Counted from the first letter of the stretch, positions 26,358 through 36,183 are shown. The stretch: DNA of 64,000 nt from Komagataeibacter xylinus (GCF_009834365.1 NZ_CP041348.1:1959001-2023000), one strand, 5' to 3'. Numbers and translations: made by a program. The notes: generated by a model not told the origin, from the sequence alone.

Positions 26358-28961
26358 TCAGAAGTTGGCGTTGATACGGCCGTAGTAGTAGCCACCCGTG
26401 ATGGGGATCTGCGCCGAGTTCTCATCATACGGCATGGCGCCAAGGGCATTGAGTTCCTGTGACATCATGCGTGGGCGGACGTTGAACACGTTGTTCGCGC
26501 CAACAGCGAAGTGCCAGTTCTTCTGGAACCGCACGCCAATTTCGATATCGGTCATCCAGTGCGGGGTGTTGATGAACTGCTGAAGGGCGCTGTTGGAGTA
26601 CTGCACGGTCGAATTGGGGCCCCAATCCTGATACTGCACCATGTCGCTGGTCTGGCCATAGCGGGTCTGGCGAATGTTGAAATCCCAGTTCCTGTAGGTG
26701 TAGTAGGCGTTCAGGATGATCTTGCTGCGCGGGTTGTCCGAGGTGATCGAGGCAATATCCGCCAGGTTCAGGTTCGCGCCATTGTGGTGTAGGCGGGTGC
26801 GGTTGAGGTCGATCGACATGGACAGTGCCAGATTGCCATATTTATGGAGGTGGAAGAGATAATCCGCCTTGATGTCCACGCCCTGCGTGCGGGTGCTGGC
26901 GCCATTGGTAAAGTAGTCGGCATATACGTCGCTGTAATCGGAGAAGCCGCTTGGCAGCGAAGCCAGCTGGTTAATGGCCTGCGCAGCGATATAACCTTGA
27001 GTCGTGTTGCCATAAAGGGTTTTGCCGCCAAAATTTGTATCCTGCACGATACGGTCACGCAGGTTGATCTGGTAGACATCCGCTTCCACGTGGAAGCCAT
27101 CGACCGGCTCCAGCACAATGCCGCCGCTGACACTGGTTGAACGCTCGGGCTTCAGCTTGGTTGCGCCAATGGCCTGTGCTGCGGAGGAATCGGCGGCCAG
27201 CAGGCCACTTGCACCGGTGGGCGAGACGTTGACGGCGCTGAAATGCGATTCAGCCAGTGTCGGTGCACGGAAGCCGGTGCTGATGGTGCCACGGATGGCA
27301 ACGCGCTTGTTGAAGTTGTAGCGTGTTGAAATCTTGCCGTTCTCGGTATTGCCAACGTCGGTGTAGTGCTCCAGTCGGCCCGCGAAATCGAGTTCCCACT
27401 TCTTGGTCAGGCGGAAATCGCCATCCATGTACCATGCCCAGATGTCACGGTACCATGTGCCAGCCGAACCCGGTGAAATACCGGCATAGCCCTGCGTTCC
27501 GCCATTTTCATAGGAGACGGGCTCACCAGCCGTAATGTTGTAGGATTCCATGCGTTCTTCCGCGCCGAATGCCAATGTCATCGGAACGACATCACCGATC
27601 TTGAAATGGCGACGGAAATCAAGGTTGTTGGTCCACTGTGTCATGCTGTAGGTTTCGGCCCGCGCCGTGCGGGGGCTGGAACCGTAACTGTTGACATAGG
27701 AAGTATTGAGGGTGTTCTTGTTGCCGATCTTGTCGATATCTTCGCCGTAGGTCGTGCTGAGATCCCAGTTGAAGCCCATGAAGTTGTCACCCTTCAGGCC
27801 CAACGTGGCGGCAAAATCGTTTTCTTCCATGGTTTCCAGAGGGGAGAAACCATAGGGAGCAATGCTTTCGCACGCGGTGCAGTTGTCGTTGCCGGAAGAG
27901 TCATAACCTACATTGGGAAGACGATAGTTTTCGTACGCTTCCGAGTGGCGGTGAGCATAGGTGATCAGCCCATAGAAATTGATGCCGGGTGTAAACTGCT
28001 TGCCCCATTCGATCGAGAGGTTTTCGCGCGTTTCTTCCGGCGTGCTCATGATCTTGTTGGAATTCGTAGCAATCTTGCCAGCATTGGGGCCTGTGTAGGT
28101 TTTACTATAGGCATAGGGCGGCTGTGAGCCAAGCAGGCGGTGATCATGCGCGTTGTTGGCCACGAAATGGTCGGTGTGGTACACCTGCCCGCTGATGTGC
28201 AGGAAGCCGTCCTGACCGAGCTTCATGCCGCCATCGGCGTTGAGCTGGTAGTTCCAGCCATCACCATTATAGGCGTTGGCACCGGTCTGGCCGCTGAAAT
28301 TGAAGCCGTGATCCTGCTTTTTGGTAATGATGTTGACCACGCCGGCGATCGCGTCCGAGCCATACATGGCGGCCGCGCCGTCCTCGAGCACTTCGATATG
28401 GTCGATAGCGTTGGCGGGGAGCATGTTCAGGTCAACCGGGGTGGAGCCTGATTCCGGGCCTGAATCCGCATACAGGTTGGCCGTGGTGTGGCGGCGCTTG
28501 CCGTCAACGAGCACGAGCACTTCGTTCGGGTTCAGGCCACGCATGCGGATGGCGGATGTCAGCGCGCCCGCATCGGAGCCCATGGCGCTGACATTGATCG
28601 AGGCATTGGTGCGGGTCAGCGCATCGGCAAGGTTCATCTGGCCCGAGCGGCGCAGTGCCGCCCCGCTGATGACCGAGACCGGGCTCATGCTGTCACGCGC
28701 CTTGCGGTTGGTGGAGTGCGTACCGGTGGAGACGCTGATCTGCTCGACACCGGAGCTGTTCACGCCCCCATTATCTGTCTTGGCGGCCTTGAGGGTCGTG
28801 GCAGCCCGGCCGTGCGCCTGTGCGGTTGCAGTGTGGTGCGCACGCACGGTGCTTCCCTTCTGATCCGCTGTTGTCGTGCTGCCAGACGGTGTGGCGGCCA
28901 TCGCTCCATAGGAAACAAAAGAGCAGATAGTCGTAATCAAAAGAGAAGTGCGCCTGTTCAT
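26358..28961 (-). CDS. TonB-dependent receptor
   Basis: An 867-residue outer-membrane receptor with a signal peptide (SLLITTICSFVSYGAMA), a complete plug domain (SPVSVISGAALRRSGQMNLADAL, RMRGLNPNEVLVLVDGKRRH, VLEDGAAAMYGSDAIAGVVNII) and a C-terminal barrel ending in NANF. It has no STN domain. The plug resembles the large class of receptors with the motif ...LNMLPANAIDHIEVL; the ligand (siderophore, sugar or vitamin) cannot be told. It is transcribed alone, with a strong terminator. Unlike the receptor at 16 kb it is intact. Confidence 0.93.
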   Translation of the reverse strand: MNRRTSLLITTICSFVSYGAMAATPSGSTTTADQKGSTVRAHHTATAQAHGRAATTLKAAKTDNGGVNSSGVEQISVSTGTHSTNRKARDSMSPVSVISGAALRRSGQMNLADALTRTNASINVSAMGSDAGALTSAIRMRGLNPNEVLVLVDGKRRHTTANLYADSGPESGSTPVDLNMLPANAIDHIEVLEDGAAAMYGSDAIAGVVNIITKKQDHGFNFSGQTGANAYNGDGWNYQLNADGGMKLGQDGFLHISGQVYHTDHFVANNAHDHRLLGSQPPYAYSKTYTGPNAGKIATNSNKIMSTPEETRENLSIEWGKQFTPGINFYGLITYAHRHSEAYENYRLPNVGYDSSGNDNCTACESIAPYGFSPLETMEENDFAATLGLKGDNFMGFNWDLSTTYGEDIDKIGNKNTLNTSYVNSYGSSPRTARAETYSMTQWTNNLDFRRHFKIGDVVPMTLAFGAEERMESYNITAGEPVSYENGGTQGYAGISPGSAGTWYRDIWAWYMDGDFRLTKKWELDFAGRLEHYTDVGNTENGKISTRYNFNKRVAIRGTISTGFRAPTLAESHFSAVNVSPTGASGLLAADSSAAQAIGATKLKPERSTSVSGGIVLEPVDGFHVEADVYQINLRDRIVQDTNFGGKTLYGNTTQGYIAAQAINQLASLPSGFSDYSDVYADYFTNGASTRTQGVDIKADYLFHLHKYGNLALSMSIDLNRTRLHHNGANLNLADIASITSDNPRSKIILNAYYTYRNWDFNIRQTRYGQTSDMVQYQDWGPNSTVQYSNSALQQFINTPHWMTDIEIGVRFQKNWHFAVGANNVFNVRPRMMSQELNALGAMPYDENSAQIPITGGYYYGRINANF

Positions 28962-29537
28962 CGAATGCCCCGCAATTCATAGCTCGTGATGCTATTTATT
29001 AGCGGCCCGTAACAATTGGCGAGAGGGAAAATGCCCCCTGCCCATCGCGCGAAAAATATGTTGCGTCATTGCAACACAATGTTAAATGTTACTTGAAGTT
29101 AACTTTGTGAAAAACCAAACCAATCGTGGCGGAGAAATCCGATAGAATTATTATAGAATATTCTTATTTTTCATATTGATAGTGAATTTGCACACTTCTG
29201 GCCTCTCTGGCGTATTTTTGCTCTTGACGGCGGATAATAAGTTATCTGATTTTTAAAAATAGTAATTATAAATCAACACATTATGGATTTATGTGGACCC
29301 CGGAAAATCGTGATATAAAAGATACATCTGTTTGTATACAAGTTGTATTTTAGTCGAATACATACCGTGTATTTCTTGTTCTGAGAGCATGAAGGTGCAT
29401 GGTGGCATCAGTTATGGAGGGGGCAGGTTCCGCTGCGTTTCTGGTGGCCATGTCTGGACGGGAATCGGAATCGTTGCGGCAGGGGCAAGAGTCGGCGCCG
29501 GCAATGCACGGTGTGTCGCCGGCGCTTGAGGGAGCCT
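28962..29537. other. Gene-free region with the receptor promoter
   Basis: 576 bp, strongly AT-rich between about 28980 and 29400. No supported gene. TGTTGC-N6-GCAACA at 29059-29076 is an 18-bp inverted repeat about 100 bp upstream of the receptor start and is a candidate regulator site. Confidence 0.5.
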
Positions 29538-30461
29538 TTACCCCCCTTGCAGGCGGGCAACCCGGCAGGCGGCCAGATCCCACGCGGCGCACCCGACGGA
29601 TTTGAAAAACACAGGCTGGCCCGGGGCCGGAAGCGTGCCTTGCAATGCGAGCGCGAGGGGATGGACAGTCTGCCAGTCCACCCCTGCCTGATACAGGTCG
29701 CCCGCTTCGGTCGGGGCGCCGACGGGGTCATCAACATAAAGGGCGCTGCCTGCAATGGTGGTGGGGCCAATTTCCACCATGTCGGTCCGGTAGGCGCCGA
29801 CACCTATGACAAGGCAGGATGCGTGGGCGGGTTCATTATAGATGACCGATGTGCTGGCCGTGAGCGTCAGCACCACATCAAAGGGCTCTTCATGCGCCTG
29901 TTCGGGGCGCACGCTCAGGCCGGGCATGGCATGTGCCGCGCAGAAGGCCCGCGCCCGCTCGGGCGTGCGCCCGCGTATGACAACGGTGATGCCGGGATAG
30001 ACGGCCTCAAGGGCCTGCAGATGTGCAATGGCCTGCGTGCCGGTACCAATCAGCAGCACGCGCTGCACGGGGGCATGCGTGAATGTGCGGATGCCGAGCA
30101 GGCTGATGGCCGCGGTGCGGCGCATGGTGACGGTGGGGCCATCAAGCGTGAACAGGAATCGCCCGGCCTGCGCTTCGGCGCAGATGACCTGCCCCTGTAT
30201 GCTGGGCAGGCCCTGGGCCGGATTGCTGGCAAACAGGGTCAGCAGTTTGGTGACCATGATGTCATCAGCCACGCAGGGCATGCTCATGAGCGCGCCGCGC
30301 TGGTCGCCTGTGCGGATGGTGGTGCGCTCGGGGCACAGGATCAGGCCCTGAGCCGCATCGTGCGCTGCCTGTGCCAGGGCATCGATCAGAGCGGGGAAGG
30401 GGAGGAGGGCGCGCGTTTCGGGCGCGGAATACTGCTGCATGCGTGTGCACCGTTGCGTCAT
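29538..30461 (-). CDS. Ornithine cyclodeaminase / mu-crystallin family protein
   Basis: A 307-residue NAD(P)-binding protein. The Rossmann segment VLLIGTGTQAIAHLQAL lies near residue 137, and the family motif GALMSMPCVADDIMVTKLLTLF near 57. The conserved Lys/Arg and C-terminal IGVGAYRTDMVEI fit the OCD/mu-crystallin family, which includes ornithine cyclodeaminases and delta-1-pyrroline-2-carboxylate or ketimine reductases. Which reaction it performs is open. ATG 30440 is an alternative start. It is isolated, divergent from bfd. Confidence 0.85.
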   Translation of the reverse strand: MTQRCTRMQQYSAPETRALLPFPALIDALAQAAHDAAQGLILCPERTTIRTGDQRGALMSMPCVADDIMVTKLLTLFASNPAQGLPSIQGQVICAEAQAGRFLFTLDGPTVTMRRTAAISLLGIRTFTHAPVQRVLLIGTGTQAIAHLQALEAVYPGITVVIRGRTPERARAFCAAHAMPGLSVRPEQAHEEPFDVVLTLTASTSVIYNEPAHASCLVIGVGAYRTDMVEIGPTTIAGSALYVDDPVGAPTEAGDLYQAGVDWQTVHPLALALQGTLPAPGQPVFFKSVGCAAWDLAACRVARLQGG

Positions 30462-30616
30462 GGTAAGATACTGTATGGGTATGGGATTTCTCGGCGGCCG
30501 TCATCGTGCGTGGCGCATTTGTTAAAAAATAGAAAGTTATCGCACGTAATATAAATTATATAGCATGCTGCGCATCGCCGGTCGGCATTCGCACACTGTT
30601 TTTTAAGGTTTACGCT

Positions 30617-30635
30617 ATTGCGATTTGTTCTCATT
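30617..30635. promoter_or_regulatory. Putative Fur box upstream of bfd
   Basis: ATTGCGATTTGTTCTCATT, 19 bp, 40 bp before the bfd start. Its arms ATTGCGA and TCTCATT are related inverted halves (five of seven). It matches the site upstream of the FTR1 operon at 15 of 19 positions. Confidence 0.55.
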
Positions 30636-30675
30636 CGTGATTATGGTGCTCCCACATCATGAATGGGATGGATAA

Positions 30676-30897
30676 ATGTTTGTCTGCTCCTGCAATATGC
30701 TGACTGACACAGACGTAGAGACCGCAGCCCGCAATGGCGCGGTCAGGCCTAAAGAAGTCTATGAATCCAAGGGTTGCCGGGCCCAGTGCGGCAACTGTGT
30801 GCCCGGTGTGGTGTGCATTCTGCGCCAGCTTGCCCGCCAGGGGCGCATGGTCATGCCCGAGATGTCGCATGTGCAGCCTGATATGCAGGCCATCTGA
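30676..30897 (+). CDS. bfd: Bacterioferritin-associated ferredoxin
   Basis: A 73-residue [2Fe-2S] protein with the Bfd Cys pattern CSC near the N-terminus and CRAQCGNC near residues 34-41. Bfd reduces bacterioferritin so that stored iron can leave, and it is typically made when iron is scarce. A Fur-like box 40 bp upstream fits this. No bacterioferritin gene is next to it. C-terminal residues past 60 are poorly conserved. Confidence 0.9.
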   Translation: MFVCSCNMLTDTDVETAARNGAVRPKEVYESKGCRAQCGNCVPGVVCILRQLARQGRMVMPEMSHVQPDMQAI

Positions 30898-31084
30898 CCG
30901 AGCTTCCGGCCCGCTTCGGGGCGTCGATGTTCTCTCTCTCTTTGGCGTGCCATTGTCGCGTGGGGCAGGTGGTCTCGGCAGGATGGAGCCGTGTTGCGCC
31001 AGATAGGAGCGGCCTGATTGAAGGCATAAAAAAACGGCACGCCTGTAAAGCGTGCCGCTATGTTCCAATATGAGAAAATAACAG

Positions 31085-31157
31085 AAGTTTTTGGTGAAGC
31101 TTTTCCCAAAAAGCTTCAGAAAACGCCGCTTTCTTTAAAAAAAGCGGCGCCCCGAAA
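31085..31157. repeat. Dispersed hairpin repeat, full form, copy C
   Basis: GAAGTTTTTGGTG, then hairpin 1 (GAAGCTTTT / AAAAAGCTTC), then hairpin 2 (GCCGCTTTCTTT / AAAAAAAGCGGC), ending CCCCGAAAT. It lies 23 bp beyond the stop of the symporter gene, which is on the minus strand. Confidence 0.75.
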
Positions 31158-31179
31158 TGCTATATATTAATGCACCCTG

Positions 31180-32694
31180 TCAGCTCTGCCGACGCATGCT
31201 CTGGCGTGGCTGGAGGGTGGAGGGCGAAGCTCCCAGCGCCAGCCGGATCACGCTGCCCAGCACCATGGTCACTACGATATTGACGCCCAGCGCCAGCAGG
31301 CCGGTTGAAACGGAAGCCGAAAAGCCGCCAAACGCAATGGGGTGCACGGGCTTGAGACCGTCCATCCAGCACAGCCCCAGCCCGAACAGCGAGCCACTGG
31401 CCCAGCCGCCAATCAGCGCGGGGGCCGACAGCCGCAGCGGCAGCAGCCCCATGATCAGGGCGGGGAAGGTCTGCAAAATGATGACGCCGCCCAGCAGTTG
31501 CAGGTCAATGGCGAACTTGGCGTTGAGAAACACGACACAGCCCAGCGCGCCCACTTTCACACCCAGCCCGGCCAGGCGCGCGCCGGTAACCGATTCGCTA
31601 TGGCGGGGCAGGATGTTGTGCATGATCAGGTTGGCCGCACCAATCGCCATGACCGAGGCCGGCACAAGCGCCCCCACAGCGATGGCAGCAAAACAGAAGC
31701 CTGCGAACCATGAGGGGAAGATGGCCAGGAAAAGTTGCGGCACCACCTGTGAGGACGAGGTTGTGACGATTCCCGCCGCATGCGCCATCAGCCCCAGCAG
31801 CGCGATCAGCCCGAGCACAATGGTGTAGATGGGCAGGAACACGGCATTCTGCCGGATGGTATCAGCGGATTTCGCTGCCAGAATGCCGGTCAGCGTATGC
31901 GGGTACAGAAAGGCGGCAAAAGCCGAGGAGAGCGCAAGCGTGGCATAGGGCACCGTCTGGTCCTGTGACACGATGTGGCCGCCGGGAATGGCGGGCAGGT
32001 GTTCCGTCGCCGCATGGAACATGGCGCCATAGCCACCAAGATGGATCGGCACGATAATGACCGCCGCCAGCACGGCGATATAGATCATCACATCCTTGAT
32101 GAACGCGGTGAGTGCAGGCGCATGCAGCCCGCCCAGCCACGTATAGGCCGCCAGCGACACGAACGCGAACAGCAGGGGCAGCATGCCGGTATAGCCCAGT
32201 GCCTCGACAACCGTGCGGATACCGATCAGCTGCAGCGCAATATAGGGCAGCACCGCCACCAGCCCGCTTATGGCTACGGCGAGTTCCAGCGTGCGGCTGC
32301 CAAAGCGCGCGCGTACGATGTCAGCCGCCGTGGCATGGCCGCCATCGCGCGCGATGGTCCACAGCTTTGGCATGACGGCAAAGATGAACGGATAGACGAT
32401 AATGGTGTAGGGCAGCGCAAAAAAGCCGAAGCCCCCGGTGGAATAGACCAGCGCCGGCACCGCAATGACCGTGTAGGCGGTATAAAAGTCGCCCCCCACC
32501 AGGAACCACGTGATCCAGGCGCCGAACTCGCGCCCGCCCAGACCCCATTCTTCGCCCTGGTTATGATGGGTGACAGCCTTGCGGCGGTTGAGCAGCGGGC
32601 GCCAGAACCGCACCGTGCTGCCCAGCACGATGGTGGCCACAAAACACAGGACAAATACGCCGATGGCGGCGTTATCAGGCAGGGAGGGGATCAT
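31180..32694 (-). CDS. Sodium:solute symporter (monocarboxylate MctP-like)
   Basis: A 504-residue membrane protein with about 13 hydrophobic segments and the SSS-family signature region (GREFGAWITWFLVGGDFYTAYTVIA near residue 53, AIAVGALVPASVMAIGAANL near 345). It resembles the MctP group that takes up lactate, pyruvate or other monocarboxylates. It is preceded by a small DUF3311 membrane protein with an ATGA stop/start overlap, the usual partner arrangement for this group. It is divergent from ppdK across a regulatory region, which fits use of three-carbon acids for gluconeogenesis. Substrate is inferred. Confidence 0.87.
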   Translation of the reverse strand: MIPSLPDNAAIGVFVLCFVATIVLGSTVRFWRPLLNRRKAVTHHNQGEEWGLGGREFGAWITWFLVGGDFYTAYTVIAVPALVYSTGGFGFFALPYTIIVYPFIFAVMPKLWTIARDGGHATAADIVRARFGSRTLELAVAISGLVAVLPYIALQLIGIRTVVEALGYTGMLPLLFAFVSLAAYTWLGGLHAPALTAFIKDVMIYIAVLAAVIIVPIHLGGYGAMFHAATEHLPAIPGGHIVSQDQTVPYATLALSSAFAAFLYPHTLTGILAAKSADTIRQNAVFLPIYTIVLGLIALLGLMAHAAGIVTTSSSQVVPQLFLAIFPSWFAGFCFAAIAVGALVPASVMAIGAANLIMHNILPRHSESVTGARLAGLGVKVGALGCVVFLNAKFAIDLQLLGGVIILQTFPALIMGLLPLRLSAPALIGGWASGSLFGLGLCWMDGLKPVHPIAFGGFSASVSTGLLALGVNIVVTMVLGSVIRLALGASPSTLQPRQSMRRQS

Positions 32695-32867
32695 GACTGT
32701 TTATCCGTCTTCCATGCCATCCAGATCAGGACGGAGGTTACGGGCACCCAGGCAAGCTGGTACCAGTAAAAGAACGGAAAGCCGAGCAGCACCGGATCGT
32801 GCCGGTTATACAGCGGCACCCAGAGCAGCCCGGCAAAGGGCAGCAGGAGGAGTATGGTTTTTTTCAT
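32691..32867 (-). CDS. DUF3311 small membrane protein, symporter partner
   Basis: A 58-residue protein, MKKTILLLLPFAGLLWVPLY at its start, then a second hydrophobic segment (FFYWYQLAWVPVTSVLIWMAW) and a charged end. This two-helix layout with the FPFFYWYQL block is DUF3311, found in front of SSS transporters. Its stop overlaps the symporter start (ATGA). Its role, perhaps assembly or stability of the transporter, is not established. Confidence 0.85.
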   Translation of the reverse strand: MKKTILLLLPFAGLLWVPLYNRHDPVLLGFPFFYWYQLAWVPVTSVLIWMAWKTDKQS

Positions 32868-33427
32868 GTTGACCGAACTTCTTGTTTTTGTGTGGCCGTC
32901 AGCGAATTTTCTGGAAAGCGGGATGGAGTGTCAACATAATTAAAGGTGTTTTGAAAGTATTTTTTGAATAATAGGCTAGGTTATTTTGTAATTACATTTC
33001 ATTATTGTGCAGCGCGCAATGTTTTTGCTGCAACGCACAACGTAATGCAGCAAAAACAGACTCTTTTGCGGAGTGTATAAATTATTTATAAAATGAATAA
33101 CTAAAATTATTAAAAATAATATAACATGCGCCTTACCTTGCAGGCGCCTGTGGTTGCGTTAATGGTTTATAAAAATACCATATTGTAATTAAACAATATT
33201 ATTTTCATTTTCCGCATTCTGCCCGGCTTCGTTCGCTTAAGGTCATGCCGCATGGCGCAATGGGGCAGGTGAAAAATAGTGATTGCCCGCCCTTGCCCGT
33301 GCCGGTTAAATTCACTGCCCGGACCTGCCAACAACAAACAATATTAAAAGCACGGTCGTCTGTTTTTACCCTGTGCCGGAGCAGGCGTTATCCTTTGACA
33401 GACGGGCGCGCGTAGGAACGAACAGAC
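32868..33427. other. Divergent regulatory region between transporter and ppdK
   Basis: 560 bp without genes, very AT-rich (many A/T runs around 32930-33200). It must hold the promoters of both operons. Strong inverted repeats lie near its centre (33003-33057). Confidence 0.7.
33003..33057. promoter_or_regulatory. Inverted-repeat cluster, candidate regulator-binding region
   Basis: GTTTTTGCTGCA at 33021-33032 and TGCAGCAAAAAC at 33046-33057 are perfect 12-bp inverted repeats 13 bp apart. Just before them is ATTGTGC-AGC-GCGCAAT, a second palindrome (six of seven). No T-run follows, so a terminator is unlikely. The position midway between divergent operons suggests operator DNA. Confidence 0.5.
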
Positions 33428-36103
33428 ATGACCAAATGGGTTTATAGCTTCGGAGATGGCCTGAACGAAGGGCGCGCGGAGATGCGCAACCTTCTGGGCG
33501 GCAAAGGTGCCAACCTGGCGGAAATGGCGGCAAACGGCCTGCCGGTGCCCCCTGGCTTCACCATTACAACGGAAGTCTGTTCGGCCTTTTATGAAAATGG
33601 CCGGAAATACCCCGATGACCTGCGCGCCCAGGTTGCCGATGCGCTGGCGCGGGTTGAAAAATCCATGGGCCTGCGCTTTGGCGATGCCGAAGCCCCGCTG
33701 CTGGTCTCGGTGCGCTCGGGTGCCCGCGTGTCCATGCCGGGCATGATGGATACCGTGCTCAATCTCGGCCTCAATGACGAGACGGTGGAAGGTCTCGCCC
33801 GTTCCTCCGGCGATGCCCGCTTCGCATGGGACAGCTACCGCCGCTTCATCCAGATGTACGGCTCGGTGGTGATGGGCGTGCCCCATCATCACTTTGAGGA
33901 CGTGCTCGAGCAGTTCAAGCGCGCGGGCAAGGTGGAAGACGACACCGCCATTACGGCAGAGCAGTGGCGCACCATCGTGGCCGATTACCGCCACCTTATC
34001 AGCACCCATGCCGGCACCGAATTCCCCACCAACCCGCAGGACCAGCTCTGGGGCGCGATCGGGGCGGTGTTCGGCTCGTGGATGAACCCGCGCGCCAACA
34101 CCTATCGCAAGCTGCACGAGATCCCGGCCTCGTGGGGCACGGCGGTCAACGTGCAGTCCATGGTGTTCGGCAACATGGGCGATGACTGCGCCACCGGCGT
34201 ATGCTTCACGCGTGATCCGTCCACGGGCGAGAACATCTTCTACGGTGAATACCTCATCAACGCGCAGGGCGAGGACGTGGTGGCGGGCATCCGCACGCCG
34301 CAGCCCATGGCGTGTGCGCGCGCCGAGGCAGGCCAGCACCCGATGGAGACCACCCTGCCGCAGGCTTACGCCGAACTGCTGCGCGTGCGCTCGGTGCTCG
34401 AAACCCATTACAAGGACATGCAGGACATCGAATTCACCGTCCAGCGCAATGTCCTCTACATTCTCCAGACCCGCAGCGGCAAGCGCACCGCCGCGGCAGC
34501 ACTGAAGATCGCCATCGACATGGCGCGTGAAGGCCTGATCTCGCAGGAGGACGCGATCCGCCGCGTGCCGGCCTCCTCGCTCGACCAGCTGCTCCACCCC
34601 ACACTCGACCCCAAGGCCGAGCGCGTGCAGTTGACGCGTGGCCTGCCCGCATCGCCGGGTGCTGCAGCCGGTGCGGTCGTATTCTCGGCCGAGGAATGCG
34701 AGGCACGGGCCGCAAAAGGCGAGGATGTGATCCTTGTCCGTATCGAAACATCCCCCGAGGACGTGCACGGCATGCACGCCGCCCGTGGCGTGCTCACCAC
34801 CCGTGGCGGCATGACCTCGCACGCCGCCGTGGTGGCGCGTGGCATGGGCCGCGTGTGCGTGGCGGGGGCTGGCAGCATTCATGTCGATTACGCCGCGGGC
34901 ACCATGACCGTTGGCACCCACACCATTGCACAGGGCGAGTGGATCACGCTCGATGGCGGTACGGGGGCTGTCTATCTGGGTCGCGTGCCGACCATCGCGC
35001 CCACGCTGTCCGATGATTTCAATACGCTCATGGGCTGGGCCGACAGCGTGCGCCGCCTTGGCGTGCGCGCCAATGCCGAAACGCCCGATGATGCCGCAAC
35101 CGCCCGGCGCTTCGGCGCGGAGGGCATCGGCCTTGCCCGCACGGAGCACATGTTCTTCGGCCCTGACCGCATTGGCCTCGTGCGCCAGATGATCATTGCC
35201 GATGATGAACTGGTACGTCAGAAGGCCATTGCGGGGCTGCTGCCTTTCCAGCGTGATGACTTCGCCAGCCTGTTCCGCATCATGGCCGGGCTGCCGGTAA
35301 CCGTGCGCCTGCTCGATCCGCCGCTGCACGAGTTCCTGCCGCATGAGGAAGCCGAGACCGCCGAAGTGGCGCAGGCGCTGGGCAAGAGCGTGGAAGAGGT
35401 CCGTGCCCGCTGCGCAGCCCTGGCCGAGACCAATCCGATGCTGGGCCACCGTGGCTGCCGCCTCGGCCTGACCAGCCCGGAAATCTATGCCATGCAGGTG
35501 CGCGCGCTGATCCAGGCCGCCGTGATTGTGGAGAAAGAACTCGGCAGGCCCATCCGTCCCGAGATCATGATCCCGCTGGTGGCAACACAGGCCGAACTCG
35601 CCACCACCCGTCGCGCCGCGGAAGACGAGATCGCCCGCGTGCTGAAGGAAGAGGGGACCAACCTCAACTACTACATCGGCACCATGATCGAACTGCCGCG
35701 TGCCGCCATCCAGGCGGACAGGATTGCGGAATATGCCGATTTCTTCTCGTTCGGCACAAACGACCTGACCCAGACCACCTTTGGCCTGTCGCGTGATGAT
35801 GCGGGTTCGTTCCTGCCTTATTATGTCGATAACGGCCTGCTGCCGCGCGACCCGTTCGTGTCCATCGACCGTGATGGCGTGGGCGCGCTCGTGCGTCTTG
35901 GCGTGGAGCGTGGGCGGCAGACCAGCCCCGACCTCAAGCTCGGCATCTGCGGTGAGCATGGCGGTGACCCGGATTCCATCGCCTTCTTTGATGAAGTCGG
36001 GCTGGATTACGTATCGTGCTCGCCCTTCCGCGTGCCGGTGGCCCGCCTTGCGGCCGCACAGGCGGCCCTTGCCACCCGCAACAAGGTCGGCAACCCCGCC
36101 TGA
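33428..36103 (+). CDS. ppdK: Pyruvate, phosphate dikinase
   Basis: An 891-residue enzyme of normal PPDK length, converting pyruvate, ATP and phosphate to PEP, AMP and PPi. The N-terminal ATP-grasp domain starts GKGANLAEMAANGLPVPPGFT. The phosphohistidine domain has GGMTSHAAVVARGMG near residue 465 (catalytic His; the regulatory Thr is adjacent). The C-terminal PEP barrel has LGICGEHGG near 839 (catalytic Cys) and CSPFRVPVARLAAAQ. It supplies PEP for gluconeogenesis and polysaccharide synthesis. AGGAA precedes the start. The regulatory kinase/phosphorylase follows. Confidence 0.96.
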   Translation: MTKWVYSFGDGLNEGRAEMRNLLGGKGANLAEMAANGLPVPPGFTITTEVCSAFYENGRKYPDDLRAQVADALARVEKSMGLRFGDAEAPLLVSVRSGARVSMPGMMDTVLNLGLNDETVEGLARSSGDARFAWDSYRRFIQMYGSVVMGVPHHHFEDVLEQFKRAGKVEDDTAITAEQWRTIVADYRHLISTHAGTEFPTNPQDQLWGAIGAVFGSWMNPRANTYRKLHEIPASWGTAVNVQSMVFGNMGDDCATGVCFTRDPSTGENIFYGEYLINAQGEDVVAGIRTPQPMACARAEAGQHPMETTLPQAYAELLRVRSVLETHYKDMQDIEFTVQRNVLYILQTRSGKRTAAAALKIAIDMAREGLISQEDAIRRVPASSLDQLLHPTLDPKAERVQLTRGLPASPGAAAGAVVFSAEECEARAAKGEDVILVRIETSPEDVHGMHAARGVLTTRGGMTSHAAVVARGMGRVCVAGAGSIHVDYAAGTMTVGTHTIAQGEWITLDGGTGAVYLGRVPTIAPTLSDDFNTLMGWADSVRRLGVRANAETPDDAATARRFGAEGIGLARTEHMFFGPDRIGLVRQMIIADDELVRQKAIAGLLPFQRDDFASLFRIMAGLPVTVRLLDPPLHEFLPHEEAETAEVAQALGKSVEEVRARCAALAETNPMLGHRGCRLGLTSPEIYAMQVRALIQAAVIVEKELGRPIRPEIMIPLVATQAELATTRRAAEDEIARVLKEEGTNLNYYIGTMIELPRAAIQADRIAEYADFFSFGTNDLTQTTFGLSRDDAGSFLPYYVDNGLLPRDPFVSIDRDGVGALVRLGVERGRQTSPDLKLGICGEHGGDPDSIAFFDEVGLDYVSCSPFRVPVARLAAAQAALATRNKVGNPA

Positions 36104-36136
36104 TCCCTGCAGGCTGGCATAGACACTGAACAAAAT

Positions 36137-36169
36137 GGCGCGTCGCCTGCCTTCGGGCAGGGGCGCGCC
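36137..36169 (+). other. Intercistronic hairpin between ppdK and its regulator
   Basis: CCTGCC-TTCG-GGCAGG is extended by GGCGCG/CGCGCC, giving a very stable stem 14 bases before the next start codon. There is no T-run. It may trim or stabilise the mRNA, or weaken expression of the second gene. Confidence 0.6.
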
Positions 36170-36183
36170 TGTCAGGCAGGACA

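Noticed and set aside
33021..33057. The 12-bp inverted repeat as a terminator
   Set aside because: It lies between divergent promoters, with no gene ending there and no T-run, so operator or structural DNA is more likely.
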